Below the pieces are notes generated by a model. The model was given only the letters and a program-made list of their open reading frames with translations. It was not told the origin of the DNA and did not search any database. DNA of 21,816 nt. It comes from an uncultured bacterium (GTDB taxonomy: Bacteria; Actinomycetota; Coriobacteriia; Coriobacteriales; Eggerthellaceae). The stretch lies in contig CAJMOJ010000032.1 in assembly GCA_905215035.1 (NCBI GenBank), positions 1 through 21,816 of the forward strand, read 5' to 3'. Position 1 is the stretch's first letter, and each line of letters begins with the position of its first letter. A program made the position numbers and the translations under genes. This document shows, piece after piece, positions 7,057 to 13,030 of the stretch.

Positions 7057-8094
7057 ATGCCTACATTTAAGGGTGAGCATATCTTTTTCCCAAAAGCGGA
7101 TCGCGAATGCCATGTCTTTCTTGAAGAGATTCATCCTCATATCTATCATTCGAGCTACTCCATTGAAGGATTTCCTTTTGCTCGTCGTCTTGATTGGTAT
7201 GCTGTAGTTGAGCCAGGAAAGCGCGCTTTATTTATTGATACGGGATCTTGGGAACTTATTGGTACTGACACCCTTGATCAAGCGGTAGAACAACTTGGTC
7301 TTGATTGGCAACAGGTTGAAATTTTTATGACACACTTCCATGTTGATCATGAAGAGTCACTTCAATACTGTCTTGCTCGAGGTGCACGTACGGTCTATTG
7401 TGGTCCGCAAAATGCGATATCACAACGCATTATTGATCATTGGGGACAGGTAACGGGCGCTATCCGTGCAGGAGATCAGGCAATAGTCGATGTGGTTATC
7501 TCGGTTGCCACTCGACTTTCTGAAACTTCAATTCCTCATCGCGAAATTGTCTTGTCTGAAAATGACTATCTTGAGGTTGCAGGGTATCAATTCCGTCCTA
7601 TTTATACACCCGGTCATACCGCCGAACATATTATCTTGTTTGAATCTAACGAGCGTTTTATTTTTGGAGGCGATCATATTATCGAGTCATCGCCTGGCAT
7701 TATGCAGTGGGTGGAAGATGATCATATGCTGAGACGTTATTTAGAGACATTTCCGCGTATTCGTGCGATGCGCCCACAAGGAGTTTATATGTCGCATCAC
7801 GAACCTTTCACCACGGAAGAACAAGTGGATTCGTGTATAGAAAACATTATTGCCTCGTATACTAAGCCGCTATCTAAAACGCTTACTATTTTGACTGAGG
7901 CGGCACGTCCTATGACATCTTATGAAGTTGCTGAGCGTTATTATGATTATCGTCCCGAGGGATTGATGTCGTTTAATGATGATATGCGTTGTCGTCGAGT
8001 TGCTAATTCTTTTGGCTATCTTGAGTATCTCTATGATACGGGAGAAATTAAGCGTGCATATGACGATGAGGGTGTATTGACCTATTGGGTATAA
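7057..8094 (+). CDS. Metallo-beta-lactamase-fold hydrolase with C-terminal helical domain
   Basis: This 345-residue cytoplasmic protein has a full set of binuclear metal ligands: H93-x-H95-x-D97-H98 (THFHVDHEE), H187 (TPGHTAEH), D206 (GGDHI) and a distal His (H247/H248 in SHHEP). The N-terminal part (LDWYAVVEPGKRALFIDTG) is the usual first beta-sheet of this fold. The last 90 or so residues (TLTILTEAARPMTSYEVAERYY...LEYLYDTGEIKRAYDDEGVLTYW) look like the winged-helix C-terminal domain seen in MBL hydrolases of the LACTB2/YcbL-like and thioesterase-like groups. It may hydrolyse a thioester, phosphodiester or glyoxalase-II-type substrate; the sequence does not decide. AAGG before the ATG at 7057 supports the start. 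It is monocistronic and faces the acyl-CoA dehydrogenase convergently. Confidence 0.88.
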   Translation: MPTFKGEHIFFPKADRECHVFLEEIHPHIYHSSYSIEGFPFARRLDWYAVVEPGKRALFIDTGSWELIGTDTLDQAVEQLGLDWQQVEIFMTHFHVDHEESLQYCLARGARTVYCGPQNAISQRIIDHWGQVTGAIRAGDQAIVDVVISVATRLSETSIPHREIVLSENDYLEVAGYQFRPIYTPGHTAEHIILFESNERFIFGGDHIIESSPGIMQWVEDDHMLRRYLETFPRIRAMRPQGVYMSHHEPFTTEEQVDSCIENIIASYTKPLSKTLTILTEAARPMTSYEVAERYYDYRPEGLMSFNDDMRCRRVANSFGYLEYLYDTGEIKRAYDDEGVLTYWV

Positions 8095-8167
8095 ACAGGG
8101 GCTTACAATGGCCTTACAGGAGTCTATAGGAGGACTTCGTTAAGGCTTTCTAGAGAGAATAAAGAGG

Positions 8168-8202
8168 ATTGGGTGGCACTAGAGTGTTACCCAATTTTTT
8201 TT
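8168..8202 (+). terminator. Intrinsic terminator of the MBL-fold hydrolase gene
   Basis: ATTGGGTGGCAC (8168-8179) pairs, with two G-U pairs, with GTGTTACCCAAT (8183-8194), leaving a very small loop, and is followed by eight T. The 73 bases between the stop codon and this stem hold a weaker GCCTTA/TAAGGC pairing (8111-8146). Confidence 0.9.
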
Positions 8203-8242
8203 GTTTATAAAACAGCAAGGGAGGAAGCTTTCGCTTCCTCCC
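8203..8242 (-). terminator. Intrinsic terminator of the minus-strand acyl-CoA dehydrogenase
   Basis: GGGAGGAAGC (8219-8228) and GCTTCCTCCC (8233-8242) form a perfect 10-base-pair GC-rich stem with a TTTC loop. On the minus strand it is followed by a T-rich stretch (TTGCTGTTTT). The two convergent genes thus have back-to-back terminators. Confidence 0.82.
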
Positions 8243-8287
8243 TCCGGAATCCACCAAGAAATTAATGCTTGGTTAAAAAAGTTCGAC

Positions 8288-9541
8288 TTAGAGATCGAGC
8301 TTAGCGAGCTCGTCTGCGGTGAAGTCGAGGTCGGTACCAGCGATCCAGGTCTGGTACTCAACACGGCCACCGTGCTTCTCAACACCACGAGCGATGGTGA
8401 TGCGCTGTACGGTAGGAGCGCCTTCCTCAAGCCACATAGCGCGGCAGTCACGATAAAGGAGCTCGGTAGGACCGTAAGGAGAATCCTCGAAGTAGCCGTC
8501 GCCACCGAAGATCTCGAGCATTTCGTCAGAAACGAGACGAGAAGTGTCGATAGAGAAGAGCTTGCACATTGCAGCTTTCTCGTCGATGTACTCACCCTGA
8601 GGATCAATGTCGAAGTCATCGCAGAAGTCGATGATCATGCAGCGGAGAGCATGGAGCATCATAGCCATGTTAGCGAGCTTGACGCGGATTGCCTGACGCT
8701 TAATGATCGGCTTACCGAAGGTTACACGATCATGAGCGCGAGCGATGGACATCTCAAGCATGCGCTGAGAAATACCGAGGTTAGAGGTTGCAATGTGAAC
8801 ACGAGATACAGCTAAGGAGTGCATAGCGATCTTCATGCCCTGACCCTCTTCACCGAGGAGGTACTTAGGATCAAGTACAACGTTGGTGAACTTGAGGCCG
8901 GTGTGACCGGAACCACGGCAGCCCATCATGTGAGGCATAGGAACAATTTCAAAGCCTGGGAGATCCATTGGTACGAAGAAAGCGGAAAGACGCTCGTCGC
9001 CGTCCTTAGAAGGATCAGTTACAGCAATGACGTAGGAGAACTGAGAGCAGTCAGTGTGGGAAATGAGCCATTTCTCACCATTGAGAAGGTAGGTGCCGTC
9101 CTCTTGCTTGATAGCAGTGGTGTGAAGGTCAGCGCCAGTACCACCAGTCTTCTCAGTAAGAGCGAAGTTGGTGAAGATGGTCTTGTCCTGGAACTTAGGC
9201 ATGTACTCAGCCTTGAGCTCTGGCTTACCAAAGTCGTCAAGGATGCGCCAGTTCAAGTCAGAAGCGTAGTGCATGTGCATACGCATACCCGAAGGTCCAC
9301 GAGAGAACTCTTCCTGAACTTGAAGAATTTCCTTCTCGTTGAGGCCCCATCCGCCGTACTCTACAGGAAGAGAGAAACGATAGATGTTGTTCTCAATGTT
9401 TGACTGATAGAATTTCTCGGGGAAAGTGTTAGTAACCTCGATTTCCTTTTGCCACTCAGTGTAAGGACCTTCAACCAGTTCGCGAACCTTCTTGAGGAAT
9501 GCCTGGAACTGCTCGTCGGTAATAGTAGCGTTTGGATTCAT
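8288..9541 (-). CDS. Acyl-CoA dehydrogenase family protein
   Basis: This 417-residue flavoenzyme would oxidise an acyl-CoA, or reduce an enoyl-CoA when driven by the neighbouring electron-transfer flavoprotein. Visible marks: the N-terminal helical domain with LPVEYGGWGL, FAD-binding FALTEKTGGTGADLHTTA and GEKWLISH, the mid-domain GHTGLKFTNVVL, C-terminal SRVHIATSNLGISQRMLEMSIARAHDRVTFGKPI, and LEIFGGDGYFEDSP. In the active-site loop, LEEGAPTVQR places a Glu (about residue 373) at the position of the catalytic base of medium-chain acyl-CoA dehydrogenase. A short extra tail of about 30 residues follows. AGGAGGG lies just before the ATG. The gene is divergent from the CaiA-like gene over a shared 520-base control region and uses C-rich codons typical of high expression. 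Substrate unknown. Confidence 0.94.
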   Translation of the reverse strand: MNPNATITDEQFQAFLKKVRELVEGPYTEWQKEIEVTNTFPEKFYQSNIENNIYRFSLPVEYGGWGLNEKEILQVQEEFSRGPSGMRMHMHYASDLNWRILDDFGKPELKAEYMPKFQDKTIFTNFALTEKTGGTGADLHTTAIKQEDGTYLLNGEKWLISHTDCSQFSYVIAVTDPSKDGDERLSAFFVPMDLPGFEIVPMPHMMGCRGSGHTGLKFTNVVLDPKYLLGEEGQGMKIAMHSLAVSRVHIATSNLGISQRMLEMSIARAHDRVTFGKPIIKRQAIRVKLANMAMMLHALRCMIIDFCDDFDIDPQGEYIDEKAAMCKLFSIDTSRLVSDEMLEIFGGDGYFEDSPYGPTELLYRDCRAMWLEEGAPTVQRITIARGVEKHGGRVEYQTWIAGTDLDFTADELAKLDL

Positions 9542-9651
9542 TAAACCCTCCTAAATGGTTTGTGATGGAGACTTTTGGTCTTCATTGAATCGTAATGCGG
9601 TAGATTCCGGATTTCCGCTAGCGATAAGTTTACCATTTCGGCCCAAAAACC

Positions 9652-9663
9652 TGTCCAATAGGT
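9652..9663 (+). promoter_or_regulatory. Putative operator TGTCCAATAGGT, copy 1
   Basis: A 12-base motif near the minus-strand dehydrogenase side. Its exact reverse complement is at 9936-9947, 272 bases away, beside the other gene. A 9-base portion (TATTGGACA in the other orientation) is also at 3189-3197 before the MFS transporter. Confidence 0.45.
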
Positions 9664-9904
9664 AATAAACCTCACATCATTAGGCATTCATAGACGCGCC
9701 CTATATATCGCAAGTTGCGAATATTCATGAAAAAAGAAAGTAATGTCAAAGGGTATTTTTTGGGCTGCGAACGGTTTGCGAAAAGAACTCAAATGTTTTG
9801 ATAATTAAATTGCCTTGTTTTGCACCCTTTATCGGAAACGTCCTCCATGTTTTTGTGTAGCTTATATATTATTTAGTAGCATGCCAACGAAATATAGAAG
9901 ACAT

Positions 9905-9947
9905 CAATAGGTAGTCCTTCTATTACCAGGGTTAAACCTATTGGACA
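9905..9947 (-). promoter_or_regulatory. Putative operator pair CAATAGGT ... ACCTATTGGACA
   Basis: CAATAGGT (9905-9912) and ACCTATTG (9936-9943) form an inverted repeat with a 23-base spacer; the right arm extends to the full 12-base motif (to 9947). The right arm also overlaps TTGGAC, a possible -35-like element for the CaiA-like gene. Confidence 0.42.
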
Positions 9948-10025
9948 CTTTTTGAAGTGAACTTCACACTTTTGGCATGCATTAAGTCCAGAAAAACTGG
10001 CGATTTCTATGCCGCCAGGACCGTT

Positions 10026-10045
10026 TCATCTTTATATAAAGATGA
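10026..10045. promoter_or_regulatory. Perfect 20-base palindrome next to the ribosome-binding site
   Basis: TCATCTTTAT (10026-10035) is followed at once by its reverse complement ATAAAGATGA (10036-10045). The Shine-Dalgarno GGAGAAGGAG begins at the next base or two (10046 onward), so either a protein bound here or an RNA hairpin would affect translation or transcription of the CaiA-like gene. Confidence 0.6.
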
Positions 10046-10061
10046 GGAGAAGGAGAAGATT

Positions 10062-11213
10062 ATGGATTATGGTCTTACCGACGAGCAGGAGTTACTCGTC
10101 GATTCTCTCAAGGAGTATGCGGAGCGCTACTTCGACGATGAGTCTGTACGCCAGATGTATGAGAATCATCAAGTAAGCGCTGAGGCACAAGATGCTTACC
10201 GCGATGCTGGATTCCCCTTCATGGGTCTCCCTGAGGAAGTCGGCGGCATTCCAACCGATCATGTTACCCTTGGCCTCATGACTGAGAAGCTCTATGAGTT
10301 CACTGGTGCAATGACTCCATTCATGACCGGTATGCTCGCTTGTGCTGACCTCGCTGAGTTTGGTACTCCAGAGCAATCCGCAGTTATTATGGAAGAATAT
10401 GAAAAGTCTGGTCAGTCTGTAGCTGCTCTTTGTCTTTCTGAGCCAGCAGCTGGTTCTGACAACATGGGTATGACCATGACCTCCAAAAAGCAGGCAGATG
10501 GCACCTATGTTCTCAATGGTCAAAAGACTTGGGTAACCAATGGTGCAGACGTACCTTACTTGCTCGTTATCTGCAAGGATGAGGATCCTGCTCGTGAGAA
10601 CAATAAGATGTCTCTCTGGCTTGTTAAGCGCGACACTCCAGGTGTATCTACTGCTCACCTCACCAAGCTCGGTCAGCACACCGTACCATTCGTTGATGTA
10701 TTCTTTGACAACGTAGTTGTTAACGAGAATCAGCGCGTAGGTGAAGCTGGTGCTGGTTGGTTGCTCCTCATGAAGAACTTTGAGTTTGAGCGCTGCTTGG
10801 TTGTTGCACAGGGTCTTGGTCTTGCACAGGCTGCTCAGAATGATGCAGTTCAGTATGCTAAGGATCGTATTGCTTTTGGTAAGCCTATTGTTACCAATCC
10901 ACGCGTACAGGGTCTTATTGAGCAAAACGAAATCATTTTGCAACAGTCTCGTCATTGGCTCTACTACTGCCTCTGGAAGCTTGATCAGGGTGAATCCATC
11001 AATGCTGACATTGCAATGTTGAAATCATGGGGAACTCGTGCACATCTTCAAGTTGCTGACAATGCTATCGAGATTTTCGGTGGTCTGGGTTATACTGAGG
11101 AAGTACGTGTTGGACGCATTTGGCGTGACCTTCGCGGTAACATGCTTGCTGGCGGTACTTGCGAGGTTATGGACTACATCGCAGGTCGTGCTGTTCCTAA
11201 GTGGTACAAGTAG
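10062..11213 (+). CDS. CaiA-like acyl-CoA dehydrogenase (enoyl-CoA reductase type)
   Basis: This 383-residue flavoenzyme resembles E. coli CaiA, the crotonobetainyl-CoA reductase, in its start (MDYGLTDEQELLVDSLKEY), FAD-binding LCLSEPAAGSDNMGMTMT, GQKTWVTNGADVPYLLV, RIAFGKPI, and ending (RIWRDLRGNMLAGGTCEVM...GRAVPKWYK; CaiA ends in a similar GRAVLKQYR). As in CaiA, the loop that carries the catalytic Glu in medium-chain acyl-CoA dehydrogenase has Gly instead (G364 in AGGT). It would accept electrons from FixAB and reduce an unsaturated acyl-CoA as an anaerobic electron sink. The in-frame extension to 9957 has no ribosome-binding site; GGAGAAGGAG before the ATG at 10062 decides the start. It is the first gene of the fix operon. 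Whether the substrate is crotonobetainyl-CoA is unknown because no cai partner genes are adjacent. Confidence 0.9.
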   Translation: MDYGLTDEQELLVDSLKEYAERYFDDESVRQMYENHQVSAEAQDAYRDAGFPFMGLPEEVGGIPTDHVTLGLMTEKLYEFTGAMTPFMTGMLACADLAEFGTPEQSAVIMEEYEKSGQSVAALCLSEPAAGSDNMGMTMTSKKQADGTYVLNGQKTWVTNGADVPYLLVICKDEDPARENNKMSLWLVKRDTPGVSTAHLTKLGQHTVPFVDVFFDNVVVNENQRVGEAGAGWLLLMKNFEFERCLVVAQGLGLAQAAQNDAVQYAKDRIAFGKPIVTNPRVQGLIEQNEIILQQSRHWLYYCLWKLDQGESINADIAMLKSWGTRAHLQVADNAIEIFGGLGYTEEVRVGRIWRDLRGNMLAGGTCEVMDYIAGRAVPKWYK

Positions 11214-11250
11214 GCTACGACGAATCGTCTTACACAGTTCAATCTATAAG

Positions 11251-11268
11251 ATTTGTAGATATACAAAT
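11251..11268. promoter_or_regulatory. Palindrome upstream of fixA
   Basis: ATTTGTA (11251-11257) and TACAAAT (11262-11268) are exact inverted repeats around GATA, ending 5 bases before the fixA Shine-Dalgarno (AGGAG, 11274-11278). It is too weak and lacks the T run for a terminator, so it may be an operator or an mRNA-processing/stability hairpin. Confidence 0.4.
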
Positions 11269-11288
11269 TAGATAGGAGCAAAAAGGTT

Positions 11289-12041
11289 ATGAAAATCGCT
11301 GTTGCCGTTAAGGTAGTCGCAGACGACCAGGACATCTTTGTTGCTGGCGATCGTACGCTTGACTACTCCAAGGCCCACCAAGTCATCAGCTCTTACGACA
11401 AAAACGCTATCGAAGCTGCAGCTCAGCTTGCTGCTGCTAACGACGGCACCGTTGTTGTAATCAGCGCATCCACCACCAAAGCAGACGACGCTAAGTTGAA
11501 GAAGGACATCCTTTCTCGTGGCGTTGACGAGCTCTTCATGGTTACTGATGACTCACTCGAAACTGCAGACTCTCGTGCAACCGCTAAGGTTCTCAAGAAG
11601 ATTCTTGACGAGAAGGTACCTGATGCTGATCTCGTTATTACCGGTGACGGTTCTGCAGACTTCTACGCTGGTCAGGTTAACATCCAACTCGCTGCTTTGA
11701 TGGATGTTCCTGTAATCAATGAGGTTACCAGCATGACTGTTGAGGGTGACAAGCTTGTTGTTGACCGTACCCTCGATGAAGAAATTGAAACGGTCGAAAT
11801 TGGTATGCCTGCTGTTGTTGCAGTATCTCCTTCTATTGGTGAGCCTCGCATCCCTGGCATGCGTGAAATTCTTGCTGCAGGCAAGAAGCCTTCAACTGTT
11901 GATGCTCTTGGCGGTGCTGCTGAGTCCACCATCACCATTGACGAGATTAAGGCACCTGAACTTGCACCTCGTAAGAACCAGATCTTTGATGAAGGCGACA
12001 TTGAGGCATTTGCTGCTGCTGTTGCTGAAGCAATCAAATAA
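11289..12041 (+). CDS. fixA: Electron-transfer flavoprotein beta subunit FixA
   Basis: This 250-residue subunit pairs with FixB to make a flavoprotein that passes electrons between a donor and the CaiA-like dehydrogenase or FixC. Evidence includes the ETF-beta start MKIAVAVKVVADDQDI, LDYSKAHQVISSYDKNAIEAA, the nucleotide-binding region DILSRGVDELFMVTDD, and GDGSADFYAGQVNIQLA, which matches the FixA-specific GDGSxDxYAxQV pattern, followed by DRTLDEEIETVEIGMPAVVAVSPSIGEPRIPGM. Its length is normal. AGGAG lies 10 bases before the ATG. It is 75 bases after the CaiA-like gene and 20 before fixB, so they are co-transcribed. FixAB-type ETFs can take part in flavin-based electron bifurcation; this is known for the family, not shown here. 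Confidence 0.95.
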   Translation: MKIAVAVKVVADDQDIFVAGDRTLDYSKAHQVISSYDKNAIEAAAQLAAANDGTVVVISASTTKADDAKLKKDILSRGVDELFMVTDDSLETADSRATAKVLKKILDEKVPDADLVITGDGSADFYAGQVNIQLAALMDVPVINEVTSMTVEGDKLVVDRTLDEEIETVEIGMPAVVAVSPSIGEPRIPGMREILAAGKKPSTVDALGGAAESTITIDEIKAPELAPRKNQIFDEGDIEAFAAAVAEAIK

Positions 12042-12061
12042 CGAGAAGGCGGTATTACAAT

Positions 12062-12946
12062 ATGAAAGCATTAGTTCTTGCAGAAACTCAAGACGGACAG
12101 CGTGCTTACGCTGCTGGCGCTCGTGAAATTGCTGACGAAGTAGCTTTGGCAGTAGTTAAAGGCGAGCCATTGACTGGTATTGCTGATGTTGCTTATGACA
12201 TCGAGCTTCCTGCTGGTGAGCCAGTCGAGAACGCTATCGCAGGCGTAATCGCTGCTTACAACGCTGCTCAGCCTGACGTAGTTATCGTTGAGCCAACTCC
12301 TCGCAACAAGATTCTTGCTGGTCTTTTAGCAGCAAGCCTTGATGCAGCTGTTGTATCTGACGTAACCGCTATTGATGGTGACGAAGTTACCAATATGTAT
12401 TTCGGTGGTCTTGCTGCTACTAAGCAGAAGGCAAACGGTCCTAAGATCTACACTGTTGCTGCTACCACGTTTGGTGATGGTGAAGCAACTGGTACTGACA
12501 CTGTTGAGACCATTGCTTACACTGCTCCTGCAAAACCATTGGTACTTCGTGGTACCAAGGAAGTACCTCGTGAGGGTGCTGACCTCACCAAGGTTGACGT
12601 TGTTGTTGGTGCTGGTCGTGGCTTTGCTGAGGAAGCTGACCTCCAAATGGCACGTGATCTTTGCGCTAAGGTTGGCGGCGAACTTGGTTGCTCTCGTCCT
12701 CTCGCTGAGAATGTTGATTGGTTGCCACGTAACCTCTACATCGGCGTTTCTGGTCTCCAACTTGCTCCTAAGGCATACATCGCTTTGGGTATCTCAGGTC
12801 AGATGCAGCACATGGTAGGTGTTACTGGTGCTGACACCATCATCGCTATCAACAAGGATGCTAACGCTCCAATCTTTAAGCAGGCTGACTATGGTATCGT
12901 TGGCGATATCTACAAGGTTCTCCCTGCTTTGATCGAAGCTCTGTAA
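12062..12946 (+). CDS. fixB: Electron-transfer flavoprotein alpha subunit FixB
   Basis: This 294-residue FAD-binding subunit is the partner of FixA. The N-terminal half is the alpha/beta ETF domain (MKALVLAETQDGQRAYAAGAREIAD ... VVIVEPTPRNKILAGLLAASLDAAVVSDVTAI). The C-terminal FAD domain is textbook: VVGAGRGF, then GELGCSRPLAENVDWLP, GVSGLQLAPKAYIALGISGQMQHMVG, and INKDANAPIFKQADYGIVGDIYKVLPALIEAL. GAGAAGGCGG precedes the ATG. It follows fixA by 20 bases. An intrinsic terminator lies 14 bases after its stop, so fixB may often be the last translated gene of the long transcript. Confidence 0.96.
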   Translation: MKALVLAETQDGQRAYAAGAREIADEVALAVVKGEPLTGIADVAYDIELPAGEPVENAIAGVIAAYNAAQPDVVIVEPTPRNKILAGLLAASLDAAVVSDVTAIDGDEVTNMYFGGLAATKQKANGPKIYTVAATTFGDGEATGTDTVETIAYTAPAKPLVLRGTKEVPREGADLTKVDVVVGAGRGFAEEADLQMARDLCAKVGGELGCSRPLAENVDWLPRNLYIGVSGLQLAPKAYIALGISGQMQHMVGVTGADTIIAINKDANAPIFKQADYGIVGDIYKVLPALIEAL

Positions 12947-12959
12947 ACCTGGTTTCTTT

Positions 12960-13007
12960 ACAAGGTGCAGTCCGCAATGTTCTAATCGCGGGTTGCACCT
13001 TGTTTTT
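12960..13007 (+). terminator. Intrinsic terminator between fixB and fixC
   Basis: A 16-base-pair stem with two G-U pairs, ACAAGGTGCAGTCCGC (12960-12975) with GCGGGTTGCACCTTGT (12988-13003), carries a 12-base loop and is followed by TTTTT (13003-13007). It is inside the operon, only 24 bases before the fixC ATG. As no separate promoter fits between it and fixC, fixCX would be made by read-through. Confidence 0.85.
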
Positions 13008-13030
13008 GTTCTTACTCTGAAAGGAGAAAC

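Larger units (their letters stand above)
9542..10061. promoter_or_regulatory. Divergent control region between two acyl-CoA dehydrogenase genes
   Basis: These 520 bases hold no gene but many ordered sequences. TGTCCAATAGGT (9652-9663) recurs in opposite orientation as ACCTATTGGACA (9936-9947), and CAATAGGT occurs once more (9905-9912). TGCGAA appears three times (9716, 9766, 9777), the first inside palindrome TCGCAA-G-TTGCGA (9708-9720). GAAGT-GA-ACTTC is at 9954-9965, and a perfect 20-base palindrome at 10026-10045. Clear -35/-10 pairs were not found; TATATATTAT (9863-9872) is the most -10-like patch. Length and content suggest activator- or repressor-controlled divergent promoters. Confidence 0.6.

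Noticed and set aside
8201..8815. Open frame of 204 codons on the plus strand opposite the acyl-CoA dehydrogenase
   Set aside because: It is antisense to a clear gene and arises from the C-rich codon bias of that gene; no family resemblance or ribosome-binding site supports it.
8819..9403. Open frame of 194 codons on the plus strand opposite the same dehydrogenase
   Set aside because: Antisense shadow; composition mirrors the dehydrogenase codons and no recognisable domain is present.
9655..9663. Use of the 9-base core CCAATAGGT as strong evidence on its own
   Set aside because: The same or reverse 9-mer also appears inside scpA and near the end of the MBL-fold gene, so only the full 12-base copies in the control region are given weight.
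10092..10955. Open frame of 287 codons on the minus strand opposite the CaiA-like gene
   Set aside because: Long, but it lies wholly inside a well-supported gene and has no ribosome-binding site or known motif; biased codons explain its length.
12326..12760. 144-codon minus-strand frame opposite fixB
   Set aside because: Shadow of fixB; no independent evidence.
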